Source of the DNA: Micromonospora_I sp040659735
GTDB lineage: Bacteria > Actinomycetota > Actinomycetes > Mycobacteriales > Micromonosporaceae
Assembly (NCBI RefSeq): GCF_040659735.1
Contig: NZ_JBFANZ010000007.1
Span: 105,473 to 169,472, forward strand
Direction: 5' to 3'
DNA: 64,000 bases
A model generated the notes under the pieces. It saw nothing but the letters and a program-made list of their open reading frames with translations, searched no databases and had not been told where the DNA came from. The position numbers were made by a program, and so were the translations under genes. Within the stretch, counting starts at the first letter, position 1; each line of letters opens with the position of its first letter. Below, in pieces: positions 11,339 to 19,938 of this stretch.

Positions 11339-12424
11339 CTACGACAACACGGTGGGCATCAGGATCGAGAACGTCCCGTCGTCGTCCGGGAGCCGCACCG
11401 CGAGCGGCCTGATCGGCCCGTCCAGTTCGAGCACCAGCTGGCCCCGCCCACCCGCGGCCAACGCTTCGAGCAGGAACTCCCGGTTGACCCCGACGTGCGT
11501 CTCCGCTCCGCCCTGCGGCTCCGCGCCGGCGACCGTCAGCGTGCCGGCGGGCTCGACGGCGAGGACGACCACCTCGCACTGCACCCCCTCGTGCTCGCGC
11601 ACGACCGTGCGGGTGGGCGCGTCGGCGAGAGACGCCCGCAGCGCCGCGACATCCACGGCGACCCGCCGGGCCGTGTCGGTCGTCCCCCGGTCCCGGAGCG
11701 CCCGGCGGTAGTCGGGGAAATCGTGCTCCACCCCCTCCGCGCCCACCTGCCGCCGATCGGCCCGCACCGTGATCCCGTCCGCGTCGACGGTGACGGCGGC
11801 CGTACCGGCGGCCGGCAGCAGAGCCCGGACCCCGTCGACGAACGCGGCCGGCGCGATCAGGCTCGTCGGGGGGCCGACGACGCCCGTGACGGGGACCTCG
11901 GCGATCGCCATCCGGTAGCGGTCGGTCGCCACGAGGCGCAGCACGCTCGCCTCGACCTCGATGAGGACCCCGGTCAGCATGGGGAACGCGGGATCGTCGC
12001 CGACCGCGAACCGGACGGCGTCGATCCCGGCGGCCAGCTCCGCGGCGGTCGCGGTGAGCCGGACCGGCGTACGGGCGATTGTCATGACGTTCTCCTCCTG
12101 GTCGAGCACGGCGTGGACCCGGGAGAGCTCACGGCGGGCATCGGCGAGCCCTGCCTCCAACCGGCACAGGTGCCCGTCCAGCAGCCGGCGCACGGCCCCG
12201 GCGTCGGGCCACTGCTCCAGCACCCGGGCGATGTCGGCCAGCGGCATCCCGACCCGGCGCAGCCGGGCCACCACCCGGGCGGGCCGCAGCTGCTCGGGGC
12301 CGTACCAGCGGTAGCCGGTCTCCGGATGCACCATGGCCGGCACCAGGACCCCGGCGCCGTCGTAGAACCGCAGGGCGCTCACGCTCAGCCCGCTGGCGCG
12401 GGCCATCTGGCCGATGCTGCGCAT
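11339..12424 (-). CDS. MerR-family regulator fused to a DNA sliding-clamp-like domain
   Basis: This 361-residue protein starts with a MerR helix-turn-helix (residues about 1-70: SIGQMARASGLSVSALRFYD, then the HPETGYRWY wing). A dimerisation helix runs to about residue 115. The remaining about 240 residues resemble the DNA polymerase III beta clamp, with a DnaN-like block at PMLTGVLIEVEA and LVATDRYRMAIAEVP, the DFPDYRRAL motif, and a final LAVRLPDDDGTFSILMP that matches the clamp C-terminus. MerR regulators normally carry a ligand- or metal-binding domain here. No metal-binding cysteines are obvious. The start was chosen because it places the helix-turn-helix at the N-terminus, 20 bases downstream of a MerR-type promoter. 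Known in actinobacteria only as hypothetical or clamp-like regulators; the ligand is unknown. Confidence 0.85.
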   Translation of the reverse strand: MRSIGQMARASGLSVSALRFYDGAGVLVPAMVHPETGYRWYGPEQLRPARVVARLRRVGMPLADIARVLEQWPDAGAVRRLLDGHLCRLEAGLADARRELSRVHAVLDQEENVMTIARTPVRLTATAAELAAGIDAVRFAVGDDPAFPMLTGVLIEVEASVLRLVATDRYRMAIAEVPVTGVVGPPTSLIAPAAFVDGVRALLPAAGTAAVTVDADGITVRADRRQVGAEGVEHDFPDYRRALRDRGTTDTARRVAVDVAALRASLADAPTRTVVREHEGVQCEVVVLAVEPAGTLTVAGAEPQGGAETHVGVNREFLLEALAAGGRGQLVLELDGPIRPLAVRLPDDDGTFSILMPTVLS

Positions 12425-12443
12425 CTCGCTCTCCACTCCGGTG

Positions 12444-12474
12444 ATCCTGTGGCCTCGACCGGGTCGAGGGTCAA
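12444..12474 (-). promoter_or_regulatory. MerR-type promoter with 19-bp spacer and perfect dyad operator
   Basis: Read on the minus strand, TTGACC (-35) and CAGGAT (-10) are separated by exactly 19 bp, the over-long spacing that defines MerR-activated promoters. The spacer holds the perfect palindrome CCTCGACC-G-GGTCGAGG (12453-12469 on the plus strand). The predicted start of transcription is about 12 bases before the MerR start codon, so the regulator probably controls its own gene. The dyad also lies about 115 bp upstream of the divergent PilZ gene. Confidence 0.8.
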
Positions 12475-12582
12475 ACGGACGGCGTTTTTCCTCAGCTCGG
12501 TCCGCCGCCGGCCGAAAGGCCAAGGTCAGCGCTCTGCGCCGGGGCACCGCGCCCTGCGTTCACGCGTCTCGGAGGACAGGTC

Positions 12583-13236
12583 ATGGTCGACGGTGTCAGG
12601 CACAGCGAGATCTCGCTGCCCGCCATCAACGCGCTGGTCGAGGTGAGCGTCTTCGGCGGAGACTCGTACAAGTCGCGGGTGGAGGACGCCGGAGACGGCG
12701 TGCTCGCCATCGCCGCGCCGCTCAACCTGCGGGTCACCGAGGTGCCCGATGTCGGCGACCAGATCACGGTGCGGTGGCCGGCCGGGGAGCGCGGCCGCTA
12801 CGCCGCGGCGGGTCACCTCATCGAGGTCGTGGGCGGGGCCCTCCCGCGCTGGGTGATGCGGCCCGACGGGCCGCCCAAACTGGAGCAGAGCCGCTCCTAC
12901 GTCCGGGGCGGCGGCAACGAGCTGGTCCAGGTCCGCCGGCTGAGCCCCAGCGGAGACACGGTGGAAGGCCGGGTCATCGACATCAGCGAGGGCGGGGTCC
13001 GGGCACGCTTCGACGAGATCGAGCTGGCGGGCGGCGACGAGGTGGAAGTCCGCGTCGAACTCGGCGAGGACATCCTCTCCGTCGAGGGACGGGTTCTGCG
13101 GGTGTGGCAGGAAGAGGACGGGGAGCAGACGTTGCTGGTGCTGGTCTTCGAGCCGCACGAGCGCGACGCGCGGGTGATCCGCCGGTACGTGCTCCGGCAC
13201 CAGCTCATGCTCCGCAACGGCCGGCTGAACGACTGA
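12583..13236 (+). CDS. PilZ-domain c-di-GMP receptor (YcgR-like)
   Basis: This 217-residue protein has an N-terminal beta-rich domain of the flagellar-brake (YcgR-N) type at residues about 10-98 and a C-terminal PilZ domain. Both c-di-GMP contact motifs are present: RxxxR at residues 104-108 (RSYVR) and DxSxxG at residues 134-139 (DISEGG). It should bind c-di-GMP and pass the signal to a partner protein; filamentous actinomycetes may use it in development or in spore motility rather than for flagellar braking. The ATG follows GGAGGA by six bases. The GGDEF/EAL gene nearby and the EAL-DICT gene at 29.6 kb could set its ligand level. Confidence 0.87.
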   Translation: MVDGVRHSEISLPAINALVEVSVFGGDSYKSRVEDAGDGVLAIAAPLNLRVTEVPDVGDQITVRWPAGERGRYAAAGHLIEVVGGALPRWVMRPDGPPKLEQSRSYVRGGGNELVQVRRLSPSGDTVEGRVIDISEGGVRARFDEIELAGGDEVEVRVELGEDILSVEGRVLRVWQEEDGEQTLLVLVFEPHERDARVIRRYVLRHQLMLRNGRLND

Positions 13237-13496
13237 CCACGCCCCGCCATCCCCGGTTTCCCCCCGTGTCCCGGCCGTGCCGCGGACCACACGCTCGCGC
13301 CGGCACGACCGCTGCGTGACCAGCCTGCCACCGCCCGCAGCGACGGCCGTAGCGGACCCGGCGGGCTCTACCGAGGAGTGCGCGACGGTTGATAGCGTCA
13401 CCGGACTGACTCATGCCGGTCAGCGTCAGCGCTCGCGTGGCCCGGAGCGTCGGCGGCCGGCCGAGCAGCTGCCGCAGGCCGACCGGAGAGGGATCC

Positions 13497-14066
13497 TTGC
13501 TGACCACGCTTGAGGGCCACTACCTGCGGTCCATGGTGCTCGAAAGCCGTCGTTTGCAGCGCCACCTCGAAGCGGAGGGCGCGGCCCGCGACGCGATGTC
13601 CTACTTCGGGCTCGTCGAGGCGGCGTTCGGCGCCGCCGTCGCACAGCTCGGTCGCGGCCGGTTCGGCCCCGATCAGCTCCAGCGTTTCGCCGAGGACGCG
13701 GCCGCATGGTCCCGTCGCCTCTACGCGGTCACCGCCGACGAGGTCTCCCGGAGCATCCGGTACGAGTTCGGCGATCAGGTGGCGGTGAACGACATCGGTG
13801 GCCGGCTGGAGCTCGCGGCGAAGACCGCGGTGATCGCCACGAACGTTCGCCGCCGCCGGCTGGGCCTGAACGATCTGGACAATCTGATCAGGAACGCGGA
13901 GCTCCTCGCCGAGGAGTGGGGGTTCGACGCGACGCCGTACCGTCCCGAACCGCTGGCCCGCCTCGGCCTGGTGCTTGCGCAGGCACGGTGGTCCGTGTCG
14001 CAGCTGCGACGGGGACGGCAGGACGAGCGGCCCGCTGCGCTCCCCCGCCACTCCCGCGCGCGCTGA
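13497..14066 (+). CDS. conserved hypothetical protein, helical
   Basis: This 189-residue protein of unknown function begins at TTG, chosen because GGAGAGG ends five bases upstream; extending to an ATG 84 bases earlier would add an Arg/Ser-rich tail without a ribosome site. The sequence is mostly amphipathic helix (LEGHYLRSMVLESRRLQRHLEAEG, then FGLVEAAFGAAVAQLG) with no signal peptide or membrane segment. It could be a small cytoplasmic regulatory or scaffold protein, but no family is recognised. It sits 69 bp before the histidine kinase gene on the same strand and may be expressed with it. Confidence 0.6.
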   Translation: MLTTLEGHYLRSMVLESRRLQRHLEAEGAARDAMSYFGLVEAAFGAAVAQLGRGRFGPDQLQRFAEDAAAWSRRLYAVTADEVSRSIRYEFGDQVAVNDIGGRLELAAKTAVIATNVRRRRLGLNDLDNLIRNAELLAEEWGFDATPYRPEPLARLGLVLAQARWSVSQLRRGRQDERPAALPRHSRAR

Positions 14067-14135
14067 TCCGGCGGCAGCCCGACCCGTTCCCACCGATCGA
14101 CTCAGACGCCTCGCGCCGCGGCCGATGGGTCGTCC

Positions 14136-15722
14136 GTGTCCCCCCGGAGTCTCTCACTGCCCGCTGCGCGGGTCGGTCGCGCACCGTTGATCGCCGCGGC
14201 GGTGACGCCGCTCGTCGCCCTGGCGATCTACACCGTCTCGGACCACCAACTCGGGTCGGTGCCGGCGTTCCTGCCGGCGTTTCTCGCGATCGTGTTCGCA
14301 TTCGACCTGCTGACCGCTTTCCTGCTGCTCACCCAGTTCCTGGCCGGCGGTACGGGGCGGCTGCTCGTCCTCGCCTGCGCGTACCTCTGGTCGGCCGCGG
14401 TGATCGTGCCGCACGCCCTGGTGTTTCCCGGTCTCTTCGCGCCGCAGGGCCTGCTCGGCGCGACGCCGAGCAGCTCGCCATGGCTGTGGACGGCGTGGCA
14501 CGTCGGCTTTCCTCTGTTGATCGGGGCCGCGCTGGCGCCCTGGCCGGGCCGTTACTCCGGCCGGCTCCCCACTGGACGCCGACGGGTGGCGATCGCCTGG
14601 TCGGCCTGCTCCGTCGTCATCGCCGCGGTCGCCGCAACGGCCTGGCTGGTCACCGCCGAGGCCCACCGGATCCCGGTGATCATCCAGAACGGCGACTTCA
14701 GCATCCTGACCCACCGGTTCGGGGCGTACATCATCGGCGCGAACCTGGTCGCGCTCGCCCTGGCCGCGTTGCGGTTCCGCGGCGACGGGCTCCCCGGTCT
14801 GGAGGCGTGGGCGATCATCGCGGTCTGTGCCTCCTGCGGCGACGTGGTGCTGACCCTGATCGCCCGCGTCCGCAGCTCCGCGGGCTGGTACGGCGCCCGC
14901 GTGCTGGCGCTGGTGGCCGCCCTGGTCGTGCTGGCCGCGCTGCTGCGCGAGATCACCCTGCTCTACCAACGCGTCCGCCGCAGCGCGGTCGAACTGACCG
15001 ATCAGAACGCCCAGCTGCAGCACGCCAACGCGCTCCGCGACCACCTCGTCGCCGTCGTCTCCCACGAGCTGCGCAATCCGCTCACCGCGGCGGCCGGCTT
15101 CGTCGAGATCCTCGAAGAGAACCACCGGACGCTCTCCGACACCATGACCGACGAGCTGCTCGGCCGCACGGCCGGTCTGCTCACCCGGATGAGCCTGCTG
15201 ACCGAGGACCTGCTGACCGTGTCGACAAGGGACAGTGGGCGTCTCGACGTCTCCCCGGTCCGCGTCGGTCTCGCCGCCGAACTGCGCGACAGCGCCCGCT
15301 CGTTTCCCGGCGCCACCATCACCATCGACTGTCCCGACGGGCTGGCGCTCGACGCCGACCCGCTGCGGCTGCAGCAGATGGTCTGCAACTACATCCGCAA
15401 CGCCATCAAGTACGGCGCCCAGCCCGTGGAACTCTCCGGAAGGCGCGAGGGGGACGTGGTGCGCATCCGGGTCCGCGACCACGGCGCGGGCGTGCCGGCC
15501 GAATTCGTGCCCCAGCTCTTCGAGCGGTTCAGTCGGGCCGACGCGGCGCGCACCAGTCACATGCCCGGCTCCGGGCTCGGACTGTCGATCGTCGCCACGC
15601 TCGCCACCGCACACGGCGGGCGCGCCTGGTACGACCCGACCGGCCCCGGCGCGTGCTTCGTCATCGACCTCCCCGCGCCGTCGGCACAACACGAGGTCAC
15701 GGGCGTGCCATCCCCGCGGTGA
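14136..15722 (+). CDS. membrane sensor histidine kinase with MASE4-like domain
   Basis: This 528-residue kinase has about eight hydrophobic segments in residues 15-285, resembling the MASE4 integral membrane sensor. The HisKA dimerisation domain carries the phosphoacceptor His310 in VVSHELRNPLT. The HATPase domain has an N box (CNYIRNAIKYG, near residue 420), a G1 box (RDHGAGVP), an F box (FERFSR) and a G2 box (GSGLGLSIV). All catalytic motifs are intact. No response regulator is adjacent on either side, so it is an orphan kinase. It starts at GTG. The signal sensed in or near the membrane cannot be inferred. Confidence 0.9.
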   Translation: MSPRSLSLPAARVGRAPLIAAAVTPLVALAIYTVSDHQLGSVPAFLPAFLAIVFAFDLLTAFLLLTQFLAGGTGRLLVLACAYLWSAAVIVPHALVFPGLFAPQGLLGATPSSSPWLWTAWHVGFPLLIGAALAPWPGRYSGRLPTGRRRVAIAWSACSVVIAAVAATAWLVTAEAHRIPVIIQNGDFSILTHRFGAYIIGANLVALALAALRFRGDGLPGLEAWAIIAVCASCGDVVLTLIARVRSSAGWYGARVLALVAALVVLAALLREITLLYQRVRRSAVELTDQNAQLQHANALRDHLVAVVSHELRNPLTAAAGFVEILEENHRTLSDTMTDELLGRTAGLLTRMSLLTEDLLTVSTRDSGRLDVSPVRVGLAAELRDSARSFPGATITIDCPDGLALDADPLRLQQMVCNYIRNAIKYGAQPVELSGRREGDVVRIRVRDHGAGVPAEFVPQLFERFSRADAARTSHMPGSGLGLSIVATLATAHGGRAWYDPTGPGACFVIDLPAPSAQHEVTGVPSPR

Positions 15723-15923
15723 CCTCTTGTATGCGGACATTGATCGATCGGTCATCACATCCGGCGCACACGCGACCCGCCACAGGGCGGACGGGACGGG
15801 CTGCTCCTGCCGCAGCGGCTCGCCCACGTGCCGCAGGCTCCGCCGCGTCGGAGCTCTTCGCCGTGGTGGGCGAGATCGTCGCCGGCTCCGCCGCCCCTGA
15901 CCCCGCGTCGACCCGTCCGTCGG

Positions 15924-16640
15924 TCAGTAACCGATGGGGAGGGCGCCCGGGCAGAGCAGCGGAACGACGGCCGCGAGGTCGGACAGCACCAGCATCGCGG
16001 GTGGATCGTCGGGGGCGTGCGCGTGCTCGCCGGTGCGTACCCGGATCGAGCGTGCCCCGACCGCGGCCGCGACCGCCATGTCCTTGCCCGGCCGGTCCCC
16101 CACCACGACCAGGTCCTGCGCGGGGAGGCCGAGCAGCTCGGCCACCCGCCGCAGCCCTTCCGGGTTCGGCTTGCGGGCCGCCCGCCCACCCAACTCGTCG
16201 GTGATGACCACCGCGTCGAAGGCGTCGGCCAGGCCGGTCGCGGCGAGCTTGGCCCGCTGGATGGTGGGGTTGCCGTCGGTCAGGCAGGCCAGTGGATAGC
16301 GCACCCGCAGCGCGGCGAGCGCCGCGGGCACGCCCGGATAGGTCGGCAGGCGCCGTGGCCGGTACGCGGTGAACGCGGCGACCAGGGCGGGGAGCAGCTC
16401 CGCGGCGCGCCCCGGCGGCACGCCGCACCCGGCGAGCGCCCGGTCGATCGTGCCGCCCCGGTCGGAGCCGGCGGCCAGTTCGGCGCGGAGCGCCCGGCTG
16501 AGCGCGCCGCCGTCGAGCCCGGCGCGGGCGGCGGCCCGGCCGACGGCGGCGGCGGCGCCGCGCAGGTACGCGGCCTGCGGGTACGCGGTGTCGTCGAGGT
16601 CGACGACGACCCCGGCGGGCAACGGGCCGGGCCAGTTCAC
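15924..16640 (-). CDS. HAD-superfamily hydrolase (phosphatase)
   Basis: This 238-residue haloacid-dehalogenase-type hydrolase has motif I DLDDT near residue 14, motif II in CLTDGNP, motif III Lys in RKPNPEG and motif IV in VVGDRPGKD. All four catalytic motifs are intact and a helical cap of the subfamily I type lies between I and II. The GTG start overlaps the stop of the 2-epimerase gene as GTGA, so it is translationally coupled to it. That context suggests dephosphorylation of a sugar phosphate or of a nucleotide sugar intermediate for the surface glycan made by this operon. Substrate assignment is an inference; the family is highly promiscuous. Confidence 0.88.
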   Translation of the reverse strand: MNWPGPLPAGVVVDLDDTAYPQAAYLRGAAAAVGRAAARAGLDGGALSRALRAELAAGSDRGGTIDRALAGCGVPPGRAAELLPALVAAFTAYRPRRLPTYPGVPAALAALRVRYPLACLTDGNPTIQRAKLAATGLADAFDAVVITDELGGRAARKPNPEGLRRVAELLGLPAQDLVVVGDRPGKDMAVAAAVGARSIRVRTGEHAHAPDDPPAMLVLSDLAAVVPLLCPGALPIGY

Positions 16641-17815
16641 CGGGAGACCCAGGGCAGGCTGCCGTCGGTGTGGTCGGGTTCGATGAGGGTCAGCAGCCGG
16701 GTCGTGGCGGGATCGGCGAGGAGTTCGGCGACCTGCCGGCCGGTGGTGCCGTCGCCGTACGGGCAGGGCAGCGCGGCGATCCGGGTCTGCTCGGCGGGGC
16801 AGCTCAGGGCACGCGCGGCGGCGAGCGCCCGGTCCGCCTCGTCGTCGCTGGTCAGTCCGGTGAGCACGGTGGAGCGGAGTTCGACCCCTTCCCATCGGGG
16901 GGTCGACCGGCGCAGCACGACGACCGGCACGCCGAAGTAGGCCGCCTCCTCCTGCAGGCCACCCGAGTCGGTCACCGCCACGCGGGCGGCGGCGAGCGCG
17001 GTGAGCAGTTCCTGGTAGGGCAGCGGCTCGCGCAGCGTCACGCCGGGCGCGGTGGCGAGCCGCTCGGCCAGCCCGTGTTCACGCAGCCGGGCGGCGGTGC
17101 GCGGGTGCACCGGGAAGAGCACCGGCCCGACCCGAGCGGCGAGCGCGGTGACCAGACCGACGAGGCGGCGCAGCCGGGCCGGGTCGTCGACGTTGCTCGG
17201 ACGGTGCGCGGTGACCAGCACGCCGGTGCGGCCGTCGACCGGTGTCGGGGTGGCGGAGCGTTCGCGCATAGCGTCGATGACCGGGTTGCCGACGACGAAG
17301 ACCCGTTCGGCGGGGATTCCCTCGGCGGCGAGGAACGCCGCGGCCCGGGCGGTGGGGGCCAGGTGCAGCTGCGCGGCGGCGGCCGCCACCCGGCGGTTGA
17401 CCTCTTCGACGCTGCGCTGGTTGAAGCTGCGCAGCCCCGCCTCCAGGTGGGCGAAGGGCAGACCGACGGCGCGGGCGGCGAGCGCGTACGCGGGCACGGT
17501 GTGCGTGTCGCCGAGGGCGAGCACCACGTCGACGGGGTGCGCGGCGAGGACCCGGGCGGCACCGGCCATGAGCGCGCCGAGTCGACCGACCCCCTCGGGC
17601 AGCCGCAGCCGCACGTCGGGTTCGAGCCCGAGCGCCGTCTGCATGTCGACGCCCATCGCGGGGTCGGCGTGCTGGCCGGTGTCCACGGTGGTGACCGTGT
17701 GGCCGGCGGCGCGCAGGGCGCGGACCACCGGCGCCAGTTTGATGATCTCCGGTCGGGTGCCGAACGGGACCAGCACCCGCCGCGGCACCCGCTCCCCGTG
17801 CAGCTCCGTCGTCAC
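16637..17815 (-). CDS. wecB: UDP-N-acetylglucosamine 2-epimerase (non-hydrolysing)
   Basis: This 392-residue enzyme interconverts UDP-GlcNAc and UDP-ManNAc in the cytoplasm. Motifs of the family are GTRPEIIKLAPVVRAL near residue 16, DTGQH, GDTHTVPAYALAARAVGLPFAHLEAGL near residue 100, and TDSGGLQEEAAYFGVPVVVLR near residue 300. The length fits WecB (about 375). It starts at GTG, overlapping the stop of the exosortase/ATP-grasp gene by GTGA. Its product would feed a ManNAc-containing surface glycan, for which the upstream glycosyltransferase is the obvious consumer. Confidence 0.92.
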   Translation of the reverse strand: MTTELHGERVPRRVLVPFGTRPEIIKLAPVVRALRAAGHTVTTVDTGQHADPAMGVDMQTALGLEPDVRLRLPEGVGRLGALMAGAARVLAAHPVDVVLALGDTHTVPAYALAARAVGLPFAHLEAGLRSFNQRSVEEVNRRVAAAAAQLHLAPTARAAAFLAAEGIPAERVFVVGNPVIDAMRERSATPTPVDGRTGVLVTAHRPSNVDDPARLRRLVGLVTALAARVGPVLFPVHPRTAARLREHGLAERLATAPGVTLREPLPYQELLTALAAARVAVTDSGGLQEEAAYFGVPVVVLRRSTPRWEGVELRSTVLTGLTSDDEADRALAAARALSCPAEQTRIAALPCPYGDGTTGRQVAELLADPATTRLLTLIEPDHTDGSLPWVSR

Positions 17816-19938
17816 GCCGGGATCAGCGGATCGGCGACGGCGGTGCCGTCGGCGGCGTAGTAGACCTCGGCGAAGTGCCGCGCCATCCGCACCCCGGGTT
17901 GGAAGCTCAGCCGCGGCAGGGGCGCGCCGGGTTCGAGGATGCCGGTGAGGTAGCTGCCCACGACGTCGGCGCCGGCGGCGAGGGTCAGCGGCAGACCGCC
18001 GGAGAAGCGGGGGTTGACCTCGACGACGCTGACCGCGACCTCGGCGTCCGGGTCGTCGGCGAGCGGGGCGGGGTCGGCGACGAATCCCTGCACGTTGGCC
18101 GGACCGGTGAGCCCGACCGCGCGCAGCGTGTCGCCGACGACGCGGGTCACGGCGGCGGAGTCGAAGGTGCTCCCCCGCACCGAGATGCCGGCCCTGGTCT
18201 CGTCCCGCCAGCGCGGCACGCAGGTCAGCATCGTGCCGTCGCGGGCGACCAGGACGTCGGCGGTGAACTCCCGCCCGGTCAGCCGGGTCTGCGCGATCGG
18301 CACGGCCACCGTGGCGAACGCCCGGTCCAGCTCGGCGGCGGTGTCGACGGCGTGCACGTCGCGGCTGCCCCGACCGCCCGCCGGTTTGACGATCCACGGG
18401 CCGGGCAGCGCGCCGGCGCCCTCGCGGGTGGTCGCGGTCGCCGGGTGCGGCACCCCCCGGGCGTGCAGCGCGGCGGCGAACATCGCCTTGTTCAGGCAGG
18501 TCCGCACCGCCGTCGTGTCGGGGAGCCAGGTGCGGCAGCCGAGCGCCGTGAGGCGTGCGGTGACGGCGCCGAGCGCGGCGTACTCCTCGGCGACCGTGCA
18601 GATCAGGGCGGCCGGCCGGTGCTCGGTCACGATGCCGAGCAGCGCCTCGCCGTACCCGTCGGCGTCGGCGCGGGGCAGCACCGCGGCGGTGTCGCCGAGC
18701 CGCAGCCCGACCGCGTCGGGGTCGGCGTCGAGGGCGAGCACCCGGTGGCCGGCAGCGCGCAGCGCGCGGATCACGGCGACCCCGGCGGGACCGCCGGCGC
18801 CGGTCACCGCGACGAGCCGCCCGCGCCTGGCGGCGGCGGGACGGGCGGGCGCGACGCCCGGCGTCACCGCCGGAGCGGCAGGCGTTTTCTCCGATGTGGA
18901 CGGATTGGCCTCGGCGCGCATGATCCAGGCGCGCGACCAGAGCCGCAGCGCGGTGATCTGCCGGTCGGAGACCGGCTCCCACTGGCGGGCGGCGACCGCG
19001 TCGGCGAGCGCGTCGAGGACCAGGTGGGCGGTCTCGTGCGTGGCCACGGCCACGAGCGTCGCGGTGTGCACGCCGAGTCCCCGCCCGGCGAGCTCGCGTA
19101 CGGCGGCGGCGCGCTCGGCCGGATCGAGGTGGCCGAGGCGGTAGTCGATGCGCCCGCGCTCGCGGCGGGCGGCGAGCTTGCGGGAGACCGACGACGGGAG
19201 CAGCCGGCGGTGCACGAAGCTGGCGATCCGGATCCTGGGCGTCCGCGCCGGGCGCCCCACGCTCTCCACGCGGTAGCCGAGGCCGGGTCGGGCCCACGCG
19301 TCGGGGCGTCCGGCGGTGTGCCGACCGGACCGGTCCTGTTCGGCCCGCTCCGGGCTGTGCATGGTCAACGCGATCATGATGAGCAGTCCGACCAGCGTGT
19401 AGGCGAAGTTGAGCAGCGCGCCGACCCAGTCGTGGAAGAGCACCAGCGCGCTGACGTCGAGGTGCACGCCGGCGAGGAGCGAGAGGATCAGGCGGAGCTG
19501 GTTGGCGAGCACGATCCAGACGGCCGCCACCAGGAACCCGCCCAGGGCGTGCGGGCGGCGCCGCAGCACGAACACGGCCAGTGCGGAGAGGGCGAGCAGG
19601 CTGGTCAGGGCCGAACAGGAGGCGGTCAGCTCGGCGACGAGCGGCCGGTCCCCCGGCCCGAAGATCAGGAACGAGTCACCGAGCGCGCCGGAGATCTTGG
19701 TCTCGCCGAGCAGCCCGAGGGCGCCGGCGGAGAGCCAGACCTCCACATGCCGGGCCGCGTTGATGAACACCGCGAACCCGGCCAGACACCAGGCGGTCGC
19801 GCCGGCGATCTCCCACAGCACGGTACGGCGGCGCAGCGCCGCCCCGGAGGAGCGGTACCGGTTGCGGCGCAGCGCCTGCCGCAGCAGCTCGCTGACGGAG
19901 ATCGCGGCCGGGTTGGGCGTGATCGGCGAGGCGGTCAA
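17812..19938 (-). CDS. exosortase-family protease fused to an ATP-grasp enzyme
   Basis: This 708-residue protein starts at TTG overlapping the glycosyltransferase stop (TTGA), with AAGGGGAG six bases upstream. Residues about 40-190 contain four hydrophobic segments and the exosortase/archaeosortase triad: Cys108 in ELTASCSAL, Arg149 in the NxxR motif ANQLR, and His169 in the HxxxG motif HDWVG. A basic linker follows (about 200-335). Residues about 360-708 are an ATP-grasp domain with a Rossmann-like N-terminus (VTGAGGPAGVAV), the ATP-binding WIVKPAGGRGSR and the metal-binding EVNPRFSGGLP. An internal Met at residue 340 could in principle start a separate ATP-grasp protein, but no ribosome site precedes it, whereas all neighbouring genes have overlapping starts. 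A fusion is therefore preferred. Confidence 0.78.
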   Translation of the reverse strand: MTASPITPNPAAISVSELLRQALRRNRYRSSGAALRRRTVLWEIAGATAWCLAGFAVFINAARHVEVWLSAGALGLLGETKISGALGDSFLIFGPGDRPLVAELTASCSALTSLLALSALAVFVLRRRPHALGGFLVAAVWIVLANQLRLILSLLAGVHLDVSALVLFHDWVGALLNFAYTLVGLLIMIALTMHSPERAEQDRSGRHTAGRPDAWARPGLGYRVESVGRPARTPRIRIASFVHRRLLPSSVSRKLAARRERGRIDYRLGHLDPAERAAAVRELAGRGLGVHTATLVAVATHETAHLVLDALADAVAARQWEPVSDRQITALRLWSRAWIMRAEANPSTSEKTPAAPAVTPGVAPARPAAARRGRLVAVTGAGGPAGVAVIRALRAAGHRVLALDADPDAVGLRLGDTAAVLPRADADGYGEALLGIVTEHRPAALICTVAEEYAALGAVTARLTALGCRTWLPDTTAVRTCLNKAMFAAALHARGVPHPATATTREGAGALPGPWIVKPAGGRGSRDVHAVDTAAELDRAFATVAVPIAQTRLTGREFTADVLVARDGTMLTCVPRWRDETRAGISVRGSTFDSAAVTRVVGDTLRAVGLTGPANVQGFVADPAPLADDPDAEVAVSVVEVNPRFSGGLPLTLAAGADVVGSYLTGILEPGAPLPRLSFQPGVRMARHFAEVYYAADGTAVADPLIPA

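Noticed and set aside
16670..17860. 396-residue plus-strand frame opposite wecB
   Set aside because: Gly/His/Arg-rich shadow; wecB motifs on the minus strand are unambiguous.
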